Positions 1 to 6,286 are shown, counted from the first letter of the stretch. The stretch is 7,059 nt of DNA from Lachnospiraceae bacterium (GCA_016282215.1 JAEEKC010000132.1:1-7059), one strand, 5' to 3'. Numbers and translations: made by a program. Notes: generated by a model not told the origin, from the sequence alone.

Positions 1-11
1 AAACAAAGAGA

Positions 12-69
12 CTGTGGTTGGAGCCTTTCGTAAACCGTCTATGCGGTAGGAGAAAAAACCAATCCACAG
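12..69. repeat. Nested dyad (long stem plus inner hairpin) at the left edge
   Basis: CTGTGG followed by TTGG (12-21) is complementary to CCAA, a bulged T, then CCACAG (59-69). Inside lies a second small hairpin, ACCG (34-37) against CGGT (44-47). The nesting would fold into a rod-like RNA or single-stranded DNA structure. A short reading frame entering from the left edge ends at the TAG at 47-49 (last residues GAFRKPSMR). The hairpin could therefore be the 3' end of a gene or mobile element lying mostly outside the window. No transposase or insertion-sequence terminus can be recognised, so identity is left open. Confidence 0.3.
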
Positions 70-81
70 CATCTTTAACAG

Positions 82-120
82 CATACCCGATACCTATAGA
101 GAAGGTAAAGAATGGGTATG
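82..120. promoter_or_regulatory. Operator-like nested inverted repeat upstream of the first HTH gene
   Basis: CATACCC (82-88) is the exact reverse complement of GGGTATG (114-120). Between them TACCT (91-95) faces AGGTA (103-107) across 7 bp. The two dyads are almost concentric (centres near 101 and 99). A TATAAT hexamer (125-130) follows immediately, but no convincing -35 element is seen and the spacing to the ATG at 144 is very short. XRE-family proteins usually bind dyads in their own promoters, so autoregulation by the adjacent gene is a reasonable inference. An RNA hairpin in a leader is the alternative. Confidence 0.35.
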
Positions 121-143
121 ACTATATAATACGAGGGAAAAAA

Positions 144-398
144 ATGAAACAGTATGAAAACCGTCTCAGCAAGATCCGAAAAGCGCATCAGGAAAGCCAG
201 GAGCAGGTCGCAGCCTTGCTGAAGATCAAAAGAATGACCTACTCCAAATATGAAAACGGGCTGAGTAAGATCCCCGTTGAACAGGCCATTATCCTGGCCA
301 GACATTTTGACGTTTCTATGGATTACCTTTGCGGAATCAGCAATATCAACCGTGGTTTCCCCCGTGATCAGGACACTGCGTCTCCACCGTCAAAATGA
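144..398 (+). CDS. Small XRE-family helix-turn-helix transcriptional regulator (first of a tandem pair)
   Basis: This 84-residue protein is almost entirely a Cro/C1-type HTH_3 domain (residues about 7-62). QEQVAALLKI forms the helix-2/turn region, and KRMTYSKYENG is the recognition-helix segment with the family's typical YxxYExG pattern. A conserved DYLCG stretch (60-64) follows, and a short polar tail ends in PPSK. The ATG at 144 is chosen because GAGGG (133-137) sits 6 nt upstream. The frame stays open upstream to a TTG at 18, but those codons encode no domain. The protein should act in the cytoplasm as a dimeric DNA-binding regulator. Targets cannot be read from the sequence, though the dyad just upstream suggests self-control. 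It is clearly paralogous to the next gene. Confidence 0.85.
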   Translation: MKQYENRLSKIRKAHQESQEQVAALLKIKRMTYSKYENGLSKIPVEQAIILARHFDVSMDYLCGISNINRGFPRDQDTASPPSK

Positions 399-452
399 TA
401 CAAACTTATCCCTATTCAAAAATATGAAGTAACTATCGGATGGTAACTGGAT

Positions 453-677
453 ATGGAATGTCACGAACGCTTCCGTGCGATCCGCAGTCAGGCATGCCTG
501 TCCCAGCGTCAGGTTGCCGCTCTGATCCATGTGACGCAAAGAACCTACTCCGACTATGAAAGCGGACGGATCAGGATCTCGATCGATATCGCCATAGGGT
601 TTGCCAGAAAAATGAACCTGTCCCTTGACTACGTCTGCGGGACCAGCGATGTGATCAGCGAATTCCCAAAGGAATAA
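453..677 (+). CDS. Small XRE-family helix-turn-helix transcriptional regulator (second of a tandem pair)
   Basis: This 74-residue protein is a stand-alone HTH_3 domain. LSQRQVAALIHV (16-27) forms helix 2 and the turn, QRTYSDYESG (29-38) the recognition helix, and LDYVCG (58-63) the C-terminal helix. It aligns over nearly its full length with the upstream regulator. By hand count roughly 40% of positions are identical, including QVAAL, TYS, YE, DY.CG and a terminal FP with an acidic end. The recognition helices differ, so the two probably read different operators. No strong Shine-Dalgarno is visible before the ATG, only a weak GGATGG-like stretch around 438-443. The 54-bp gap from the first gene suggests co-transcription. 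The function of the pair is unknown. Confidence 0.82.
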   Translation: MECHERFRAIRSQACLSQRQVAALIHVTQRTYSDYESGRIRISIDIAIGFARKMNLSLDYVCGTSDVISEFPKE

Positions 678-704
678 GCAACGGCCTGAAGATTGCCTTT
701 TTTT
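676..704 (+). terminator. Possible weak intrinsic terminator after the HTH pair
   Basis: AAGCAA (676-681) can pair with TTGCCTT (693-699) if one C is bulged, leaving an 11-nt loop. A run of seven T follows (698-704). The stem is short and overlaps the stop codon of the preceding gene, so termination efficiency is doubtful. The T tract and its position at the gene end support the call. Confidence 0.35.
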
Positions 705-777
705 CATATGCCATTTTGCTATAGCGATCACTAATGATGTTTTGTCACACCAAACCCCTATGCTTCAAAAGATCCCG

Positions 778-807
778 TTGCCCACCTGAAGATTTTCATG
801 TTATAAT
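778..807 (+). promoter_or_regulatory. Sigma-A-type promoter for the DUF1905/peptidase gene
   Basis: A perfect -10 hexamer TATAAT (802-807) lies 18 bp downstream of TTGCCC (778-783), which matches the -35 consensus at four of six positions. Transcription would begin near 814. A GGGGG ribosome binding site (827-831) then sits 8 nt before the ATG at 840. No operator-like dyad is obvious around it. Confidence 0.55.
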
Positions 808-839
808 GTTATATCATTTCTCATACGGGGGTATCTACT

Positions 840-1517
840 ATGTATTATCAGTTTTGGGCATCCATTGCCACAGAAGGAAATATCAGTTATATTCAGATTC
901 CCTTTAATGTCTGGGAAGTCTGCGATACGCAGGGCACCCTTACCATCGAGGGAACCATGGATGAAAAACCGTTTACAAGCGAACTCGAGCCTTTGGGAAA
1001 AGGCATGTACCGGATCCCGCTCTCGGATTCCCTTTCCGCACTTCTTACGGGTAAAACAAGCGGCATCAATATCCGTTTCACGATCCCGAACCGCAAAGCC
1101 TACATCGGCGGCGAAAGCCCCTATTCTTTTGAAGAACCCATCCGCAGGATCGACAGCTTGAAACTCATCACCCAGCCCAATGACGGACTCTGCGGACAGA
1201 CCTGTATCGCCATGCTCGCGGGCGTTACCTTAGACGAAGCCTGCGAGATCATGCACTGCCGCGACTGGCAGGCCAGCATGGGAAAAATGGTGGACACCTT
1301 GGATTACCTGGGACTGGCGCATGAGGGCACCATCATCTATACCCAGGGCGCTGAGGTAACCCTTCCGAAATGTGCTATTTTAATGGAAAAGATGGGACGC
1401 TATTCCCATTATCTTGTGATCTATGATGGCGTTTACTATGATCCGACAGAAGGCATCATCGATGATTTTGAGATGAAAAATCTGGTAGGCTATCTGGAGA
1501 TCCGGACTTTTGCCTAA
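840..1517 (+). CDS. DUF1905 domain fused to a C39/papain-like cysteine peptidase domain
   Basis: The 225-residue protein has two parts. Residues about 2-86 match the DUF1905 beta-barrel pattern: IPFNVWEV (19-26), then a valine/isoleucine-rich strand with GT.D..PF (38-45), then L.P.G.G.Y.IPL (49-61). Residues about 108-205 look like a C39/papain-like peptidase: Q112 as oxyanion-hole glutamine, C118 in a CGQTCIAML stretch as nucleophile, H190 in SHYLVIYDG, and D201 in YYDP as third catalytic residue. No signal peptide or membrane segment is seen, so it should be cytoplasmic. Substrate is unknown; peptide cleavage, deamidation or acyl transfer are all possible for this fold. The start is supported by the G-rich ribosome binding site 8 nt upstream. 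It appears to be a single-gene transcription unit. The domain calls come from pattern recognition only. Confidence 0.75.
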   Translation: MYYQFWASIATEGNISYIQIPFNVWEVCDTQGTLTIEGTMDEKPFTSELEPLGKGMYRIPLSDSLSALLTGKTSGINIRFTIPNRKAYIGGESPYSFEEPIRRIDSLKLITQPNDGLCGQTCIAMLAGVTLDEACEIMHCRDWQASMGKMVDTLDYLGLAHEGTIIYTQGAEVTLPKCAILMEKMGRYSHYLVIYDGVYYDPTEGIIDDFEMKNLVGYLEIRTFA

Positions 1518-1526
1518 ACAATTCAT

Positions 1527-1586
1527 GGCAGTTTATCAGTCCGGAATTTGATTCCGGAATCAAAAATCCCGGATCGATAAACTACC
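1527..1586. repeat. Nested palindromic structure between the peptidase-like and esterase genes
   Basis: An outer stem AGTTTATC (1530-1537) / GATAAACT (1576-1583) can be extended by GG/CC (1527-1528 with 1585-1586) past one mismatch. It encloses a perfect hairpin CCGGAAT (1541-1547) / ATTCCGG (1551-1557) with a 3-nt loop. The overlapping GATTCCGGAATC (1550-1561) is itself a perfect palindrome and offers an alternative fold. No T tract follows on either strand, so this is not a standard intrinsic terminator. A leader-RNA switch, protein-binding site or small mobile palindrome are all possible. Confidence 0.5.
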
Positions 1587-1595
1587 GATCAATTC

Positions 1596-1603
1596 AGGGG
1601 GGG
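1596..1603 (+). promoter_or_regulatory. Very G-rich ribosome binding site of the esterase gene
   Basis: AGGGGGGG lies 8 nt upstream of the ATG at 1612. This G-run resembles the GGGGG element before the gene at 840 and fixes the start that yields a complete signal peptide. Confidence 0.55.
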
Positions 1604-1611
1604 TACCATTC

Positions 1612-2523
1612 ATGAAAAAAACTGTTTCTTACTGCCTGCGGCTTTTTCTGATCGCCGCAGTGCTGATCCTTGTGTTTCCGCAGAAAACTTATGCAAAAAA
1701 GAAAACCATAGACGTGATCGTCTTCGCCGGCCAGAGCAACATGATGGGCCACGGCAATGCCGCGCAGGCAACCTCAGTTTCCGGCAAAGCGGCCAAGGCC
1801 TATCTTCCCGTAACGGCCGCCGGCAAGATCTCCGCTTTCTACGAACCATTCGGCCAACTGGAAAATGACAAATACTTCAACAGCATTTTCGGTAAAGAAA
1901 ACTATGCGACCGGCTCCCTGGTTTCCTCTTTTATCAAAAAATACTATGAGCAGACAAAAACGCCCGTCCTTGCCGTCCCCGCTGCCATGATGGGAAGCGG
2001 TTCCCAGTCCTGGGCAAGCGACAGGTACAAAGGCGTCGTCAGCCGCGTCAATGCCGCCGAAAAAGCAGCCAAAAAAGCCGGCTACAGCATTGGTCATGTA
2101 TATATGGTATGGATGCAGGGGGAAAGCGATGCGCTGGCCATGCAGCGAAATGCCGACGGAAGCTGTGACAACAACATGTCCGGCAAGCAGCATATCAAAA
2201 ACGTTAAGAAAATGCTTTCGAAGGTTCAGAAAAAGACCAACATCACCAAATGCTTCGTGATCGTGATCCCTTCCTACTACGGCGCGGATACCGATCCCTA
2301 CGGCACAAAATGGAGTGTCTATTATAAAAAGATCCAGCAGGCGCAGGTGACGCTCTGCAATGAAAATGATGATTTCATCATGGCTTATGCCAAGACGCCT
2401 TCCCTGGGAAGAGAATACTTCCACGCGGACAACATGCATCTGATGCAGCCCGGCCTGAACAAGATCGGACTGGCGGCAGGAAAGACCGTCGGGAAGTATG
2501 CGAAGAAACATAAGAACTCATAA
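1612..2523 (+). CDS. Secreted SGNH-fold carbohydrate acetyl-esterase (SASA / sialate O-acetylesterase-like)
   Basis: The 303-residue protein starts with a Sec signal peptide: basic MKK, a hydrophobic core at about 9-22, and a likely cleavage after the TYA at 26-28. The mature part opens with a beta strand into GQSNM (40-44), the nucleophile block of the SASA/CE6-like family with Ser42. GSGSQSW (128-134) probably contributes the oxyanion region, VWMQGESD (166-173) matches the conserved QGES.D block, and D273 with H276 in HADNMH completes the catalytic set. The family removes O-acetyl groups from sugars such as sialic acid or acetylated xylan; the substrate here is undetermined. Many lysines and a KKHKNS tail suggest a basic extracellular protein. 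No anchor motif is visible. No other glycan-degradation gene is in the window, so its pathway is inferred only from the family. Confidence 0.85.
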   Translation: MKKTVSYCLRLFLIAAVLILVFPQKTYAKKKTIDVIVFAGQSNMMGHGNAAQATSVSGKAAKAYLPVTAAGKISAFYEPFGQLENDKYFNSIFGKENYATGSLVSSFIKKYYEQTKTPVLAVPAAMMGSGSQSWASDRYKGVVSRVNAAEKAAKKAGYSIGHVYMVWMQGESDALAMQRNADGSCDNNMSGKQHIKNVKKMLSKVQKKTNITKCFVIVIPSYYGADTDPYGTKWSVYYKKIQQAQVTLCNENDDFIMAYAKTPSLGREYFHADNMHLMQPGLNKIGLAAGKTVGKYAKKHKNS

Positions 2524-2525
2524 AG

Positions 2526-2594
2526 TGTCAATGGGGACGGTTCTCTCTGACACCCTGTTTCTCAGGGTGTCAGAGAGAACCGTCCCCATTGACA
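2526..2594. repeat. BIME/REP-like 32-bp perfect inverted repeat between convergent genes
   Basis: Bases 2526-2557 are perfectly complementary to 2563-2594 around the 5-nt loop TTTCT. The element fills nearly the whole gap between two convergent stop codons (2521-2523 and 2598-2600). Each arm is itself a unit bounded by TGTCA and TGACA. Inside it GGGGA can pair with TTCTC through G-C, A-T and G-T wobble pairs around a CGG loop. Such internal hairpins with wobble pairs in inverted tandem are typical of REP/BIME elements mobilised by REP-associated tyrosine transposases. The GGGGACGGTTCTC core also resembles dispersed repeats I recall from Firmicutes; that is memory, not a search. It may also terminate both genes, though neither side has a long T tract. 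No transposase is in the window. Confidence 0.8.
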
Positions 2595-2597
2595 ACT

Positions 2598-3788
2598 TTA
2601 ATCCGTCAGCGCACCGTCATTGTATTTCTGGACGATGGCCTGAATACGGTCGCTGGGATTGAGCAGATCGGAGATCGATGCGTCGTGGTTTAACGTATCG
2701 ATCAGATATGCGATGTACTTGCTCATGTCACAGTCGATGTAATATTCTCTTGATAAAAGTTCCGGGGTTTGATAAACAAGGTTCGTCGTCAGCACCTTGT
2801 GGATCAGGCCTTCTTCATAGGCCTTGTCAAACCGCTCGAGTCCGCCGGTAAAGAGTCCGAAGGTTGCGCAGATAAAGACTCTGCCGGCCTTTCTTTTTTT
2901 CAGTTCGTTTGCCACTTCCAGCACGCTTTCGCCCGAGGAGATCATATCGTCGATGACGATGCAGTCTTTTCCTTCCACGCTGCTGCCGAGGAATTCGTGT
3001 GCCACGATGGGGTTGCGTCCGTTCACGATCTGTGTGTAATCACGGCGCTTATAGAACATACCCATATCCAGTCCTAAGACGTTGGCCATGTAGATCGCAC
3101 GCCCCATACCGCCTTCATCCGGGCTGATGATCATCATGTGGCCGGAATTGATGGAAAGATCCGGTACATGCTTGAGCAGGCCTTTGATAAACTGGTAGGT
3201 CGGCTGTACAGTCTCAAATCCGCTGAGGGGGATCGCATTCTGTACACGTGGATCATGGGCATCAAAGGTGATGATGTTGTCAACGCCCATGCTGACAAGT
3301 TCCTGCAGTGCAAGGGCACAGTCCAAAGATTCCCTGGCTGTACGCTTGTGCTGGCGGCTTTCATACAAAAACGGCATGATGACTGTGATCCGCCTTGCTT
3401 TGCCACCGACTGCCGCTATGATTCGTTTCAGATCCTGATAATGATCATCAGGAGACATATGGTTTTCATGTCCGCATAAAGTATAAGTAAGAGAGTGGTT
3501 TGCCACATCCACGATCAGGTACAGATCATAACCTCTGACGGATTCCATGATCTCGCCCTTTGCTTCCCCGCTGCCAAACCGGGGCACTCTTGCCTTCAGC
3601 AGGTAGGAGTCTCTCATATACCCCTTAAAAGCGAGAGAATTTTTGTGCTCATTCTCTCTTGTGGTTCTCCATTTCACAAGATACTTATCGATCTTCTCAC
3701 CGAGGGCCTTACAGCCTTCGGCGGGGATCAGTCCCAGACTTCCTACCGGGATGGTCTCTAAGTTTCTCAGTTCTTCGCGCTCAGACAT
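2598..3788 (-). CDS. prs: Ribose-phosphate pyrophosphokinase (PRPP synthetase), long divergent form
   Basis: The 396-residue protein carries the PRPP-synthetase signature. SRQHKR (144-149) stands at the ATP-binding flexible loop (RQDRK in classical enzymes). FDAHDPRVQN (175-184) is the equivalent of the D-H-x-x-x-Q metal/ATP motif. ISPDEGGMGRA (221-231) corresponds to the SPD.GG.RA segment, and VIDDMISSGES (278-288) is the PRPP-binding loop. It would make PRPP from ribose-5-phosphate and ATP for nucleotide, histidine and tryptophan synthesis. It is about 80 residues longer than classical class I enzymes (about 315), mainly through an N-terminal extension, and the PRPP loop departs from the usual DDM.DT.GT. 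AAGGCGG and AAAGGA sequences at 3794-3806 (minus strand) precede the ATG. The gene lies 28 nt after the helicase-loader gene and probably shares its transcript. Confidence 0.9.
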   Translation of the reverse strand: MSEREELRNLETIPVGSLGLIPAEGCKALGEKIDKYLVKWRTTRENEHKNSLAFKGYMRDSYLLKARVPRFGSGEAKGEIMESVRGYDLYLIVDVANHSLTYTLCGHENHMSPDDHYQDLKRIIAAVGGKARRITVIMPFLYESRQHKRTARESLDCALALQELVSMGVDNIITFDAHDPRVQNAIPLSGFETVQPTYQFIKGLLKHVPDLSINSGHMMIISPDEGGMGRAIYMANVLGLDMGMFYKRRDYTQIVNGRNPIVAHEFLGSSVEGKDCIVIDDMISSGESVLEVANELKKRKAGRVFICATFGLFTGGLERFDKAYEEGLIHKVLTTNLVYQTPELLSREYYIDCDMSKYIAYLIDTLNHDASISDLLNPSDRIQAIVQKYNDGALTD

Positions 3789-3816
3789 GGATGCCGCCTT
3801 TCCTTTTCGGATATGT

Positions 3817-4971
3817 TTATGCAGATGCCGCTACCTGCTGACGACGCGCTTTTTCCATACGGATATCCGGGCCTGTCAGTTTGCAGAGCATATAATTGCT
3901 GGTGATCCTCGACAGCACTCTCTCAGAGTAGATCTCTGTCAGATTCTTCAGCGTCAGATTGGTCGAGATCATCGTGGATTTCCGGCGCCTGATCCGCTCA
4001 TTGACAAGGGTAAACAGCTCCGAAAATACAAAACTGTTAAACCATTCTGTTCCGAGGTCATCGAGGATCAGCAGATCGCAATCATACAGGGTGCGCATCA
4101 GAGGTGATACATCCTCCTCGCTGCTGCCGGACTTGTTCTGTTTGGCCAGTTCGTCAAACAGATGGGCCGATGAATAATACAGCACTTCCTTGCCCTGATC
4201 GAGTAATTCCTTGGCTGCGCAGCATGATAAAAACGATTTGCCGGTACCTATATTACCATAAAAGAAGAAGTTTCGATAGTCCCTTCCTCCATTTTGTGCA
4301 AATTCCATAACGGCATCCCGTGCCCTGCGGAAACTTTCCAAGTCTTCTCCTTCGTAGAATTCCTCGGACAGATGCTCGAAATTTTCCGTCTCAAGCAGGT
4401 CGTACAGGCCGGAATCCTTTCCCAATAAAAGGGAAAGCTTTTTGTAAAAACAGTGGCAGCTGATCCTTCTTGCGCCATACTTATCCCGCAAAAATCCGGT
4501 ATCCTCACATTCCTTGCAGGTGCAGATGGGATCGAGATAGTCTGCCGGATAACCGTTATCCACAAGGAGCTGGCGCTTCTGTTCCTTCAGCGTCATGGTA
4601 GACTGCGCGGGCTTTTCTGCCTCAGCCGTAGCTACGGCCGTCTCCCCGACCGTCTCTTTTTGCTTGTCGGACCATCCGGGTACCGTATCCATCTTGGGCC
4701 ACTCTAAAGACATCTGCGTCTGGGGCAGGCCGTACAGATTGAATCCGCCGAAAAAGCCGTTCTGTCTTTCAAAAGAACCCGGCTGCGCTAATTTCTTGCG
4801 CAGCTGTCCGAGGGCTGCTGCCCTGTGGTTTTCCGAAAGTTCCTTATACGCAGGGAGCTTTTCCTCGATCTCACGCTGTCTTTTCGCGAGTTCCCTGGCA
4901 TGCTCCTGCCTGGTAAAATCGTATTCCCTCTCAATTTCCATGACGAGTCGGCTCAGTTTTGCTGCATTCAT
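3817..4971 (-). CDS. dnaC: DnaC/DnaI-like AAA+ helicase loader with zinc-binding cysteine cluster
   Basis: The 384-residue protein has a charged, coiled-coil-prone N-terminus (about 1-60), a low-complexity linker (about 95-127) and a cysteine cluster: C150, C152 and C155, then C172 and C174 in CHC. A AAA+ ATPase core follows, with Walker A GNIGTGKS (239-246), Walker B LLILDDLG (300-307), sensor I STN (336-338) and arginine-finger candidates R351 and R355. The layout matches Firmicutes DnaI/DnaC loaders, which place the replicative helicase on DNA. Loader identity also follows from the DnaD-like gene just upstream. It is longer than Escherichia coli DnaC (about 245) and Bacillus subtilis DnaI (about 311), the excess lying N-terminally. 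AAGGAG (4981-4986) sits 9 nt before the ATG, inside the end of the dnaD-like gene. Only 2 nt separate the two genes, so translational coupling is likely. Confidence 0.88.
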   Translation of the reverse strand: MNAAKLSRLVMEIEREYDFTRQEHARELAKRQREIEEKLPAYKELSENHRAAALGQLRKKLAQPGSFERQNGFFGGFNLYGLPQTQMSLEWPKMDTVPGWSDKQKETVGETAVATAEAEKPAQSTMTLKEQKRQLLVDNGYPADYLDPICTCKECEDTGFLRDKYGARRISCHCFYKKLSLLLGKDSGLYDLLETENFEHLSEEFYEGEDLESFRRARDAVMEFAQNGGRDYRNFFFYGNIGTGKSFLSCCAAKELLDQGKEVLYYSSAHLFDELAKQNKSGSSEEDVSPLMRTLYDCDLLILDDLGTEWFNSFVFSELFTLVNERIRRRKSTMISTNLTLKNLTEIYSERVLSRITSNYMLCKLTGPDIRMEKARRQQVAASA

Positions 4972-4973
4972 GG

Positions 4974-6173
4974 TTAAAAACTCCTTTTCAACGCTTCTTT
5001 TTCAAGGCTTTCAAAATCGATATCCCTGCCGGCATACTGCAGATGCACCATGCCTGAGGTACCGTTTTTGGCTGCACTCCCTTTCCCCCTCTGCATGCCG
5101 GCGCCCTGGGATCCCCCTGATCCCTCGCCGCCGGATGCTGCCCTCTTTTCCTCAGCCTTCTGGATCTGAGTTGTGGTCTTCAGTCCGTCTTTATGCCAGT
5201 TTTTCAGAATCCCGTCCGTATAGGCGATCCGGTTACTCTCCGTTGCCAGCACCGCTTTCTGGCAGGCCAGCAGGATCACCTCCTCGGAAAAGCCCAGGCC
5301 ATGGTACCAGCCCAGGATATAATCAGCCTCCGTCTGCGTCACCTCATTCTGTCCGCGGCCGAGGGCCTTCATCACGCTGTAAACGATCTTCTCATAGCGG
5401 CTGGAGCGGTTCTTTGCCTGACGCACCGTCTTGATCCCCGCCTGTTTCCACGCAATGGCCACCTTCTCGATATAATGCATATCGCGGTGATCCTTGCTGA
5501 CACAGTATTCCACCAGATATTCCAGCAGGTCCGGAGAAAACTCCAGCTGATCACTGATGAAAGCAAGCGTCTGCAGATCCGTTTTGGTCAGCGGTCTTGC
5601 AAAGTACGTCTCCGTTGCAAACAGCACCTGGGAAAAATCTTCTTTTTCCTTCAATGCCTTGATCTCATCCCTGGAATACTCTCTCTTCTGGATGAAAAAT
5701 CCCTGCTCCGGCTGCTGCAGGGCAGTCTGCGCCTGCGACGCTGCAGACAGATCCTCTCCGTTCTGACGTGCCTGAACCTGCGGCTGCTGCGAAGTCATCC
5801 TGTCAGATGCCTGCGCCGGGGTCTGATCAACATAGTCGCTCATCGCATAGATCTGCGCGCCGCCCTGTCTGTCTTCCCCTGCTGACGGGATCTGCACACC
5901 GCAAATCTCCCCCTTTGCATCATATTCGATAGCGATCAGGCCGAGCTTTTCCCAATAGGAAAGCGCCCGCATCACGTCACGTTCCGTATGATTGAATTTG
6001 TCTGCAATATCCGATATACTGGTGGGAATAGCGCTGGTTACCATGCGAAGCAGGTATAAATATACCTTGATCTGTGCATCATTGGCATCTGCCAGATAGT
6101 GATCTATAAACCGATTGGATACGGCAACCGTATCCGAAACATTCTCTTTATAAATTGTCAATCTGCTCATCAT
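4974..6173 (-). CDS. DnaD-like primosomal/replication-initiation protein with two DnaD C-terminal-type domains
   Basis: This 399-residue protein has a winged-helix N-terminal domain (about 15-95; DIADKFNHTERDVMRALSYW is the HTH part). A Gln/Ala-rich linker (about 98-160) follows. Two DnaD/DnaB C-terminal-type repeats come next: about 180-250, ending in YIEKVAIAWKQAGIKT, and about 265-333, ending in YTDGILKNWHKDGLKT. Both carry the YxxxI.xxW..G.KT signature. A Gly/Lys-rich tail (346-372) leads to a short conserved-looking end, DFESLEKEALKRSF. DnaD-family proteins remodel DNA and help DnaA or PriA recruit the helicase loader, which fits the loader gene 2 nt downstream. Two Met codons open the frame. 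An AGGGA (6177-6181) lies 3 nt from the first and 6 nt from the second (start 6170), so the second may be the true start; TGA directly upstream excludes longer forms. Confidence 0.87.
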   Translation of the reverse strand: MMSRLTIYKENVSDTVAVSNRFIDHYLADANDAQIKVYLYLLRMVTSAIPTSISDIADKFNHTERDVMRALSYWEKLGLIAIEYDAKGEICGVQIPSAGEDRQGGAQIYAMSDYVDQTPAQASDRMTSQQPQVQARQNGEDLSAASQAQTALQQPEQGFFIQKREYSRDEIKALKEKEDFSQVLFATETYFARPLTKTDLQTLAFISDQLEFSPDLLEYLVEYCVSKDHRDMHYIEKVAIAWKQAGIKTVRQAKNRSSRYEKIVYSVMKALGRGQNEVTQTEADYILGWYHGLGFSEEVILLACQKAVLATESNRIAYTDGILKNWHKDGLKTTTQIQKAEEKRAASGGEGSGGSQGAGMQRGKGSAAKNGTSGMVHLQYAGRDIDFESLEKEALKRSF

Positions 6174-6286
6174 TCATCCCTGTCCGAATTATTCTCCATT
6201 CACGGCTTTCGTTTCTCTGTCGAACGAATCTTCCTTATTCGGCTCGTTTCATTTCGAACTTTTCTCTTTCCTTTTTCGTGGCTCTG

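Noticed and set aside
18..143. N-terminal extension of the first HTH gene from a TTG at 18
   Set aside because: The ATG at 144 has a good GAGGG site 6 nt upstream and begins the HTH domain. The extension has no domain and overlaps the dyads.
144..677. Toxin-antitoxin pair
   Set aside because: Both genes encode HTH regulators of the same family, and no toxin fold is visible beside them.
390..731. 113-residue minus-strand frame across the second HTH gene
   Set aside because: It is antisense to a recognisable HTH protein and has no ribosome binding site or known motif.
685..794. 10-bp direct repeat CCTGAAGATT at 685-694 and 785-794
   Set aside because: Only two short copies 100 bp apart, with no repeat array or shared flanks. 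Probably coincidence.
1774..2511. 245-residue open frame antisense to the esterase gene
   Set aside because: The + strand frame has a signal peptide and all SGNH/SASA motifs. The antisense frame has no domain or start signal and is a shadow.
4595..5434. 279-residue + strand frame across the loader/dnaD-like junction
   Set aside because: It is rich in Ser/Pro/Arg, as expected of a shadow frame, and spans two well-supported minus-strand genes.
6174..6280. Short leader peptide or riboswitch in the dnaD-like operon leader
   Set aside because: The short frames present have no ribosome binding site and no stable conserved fold was recognised by eye.
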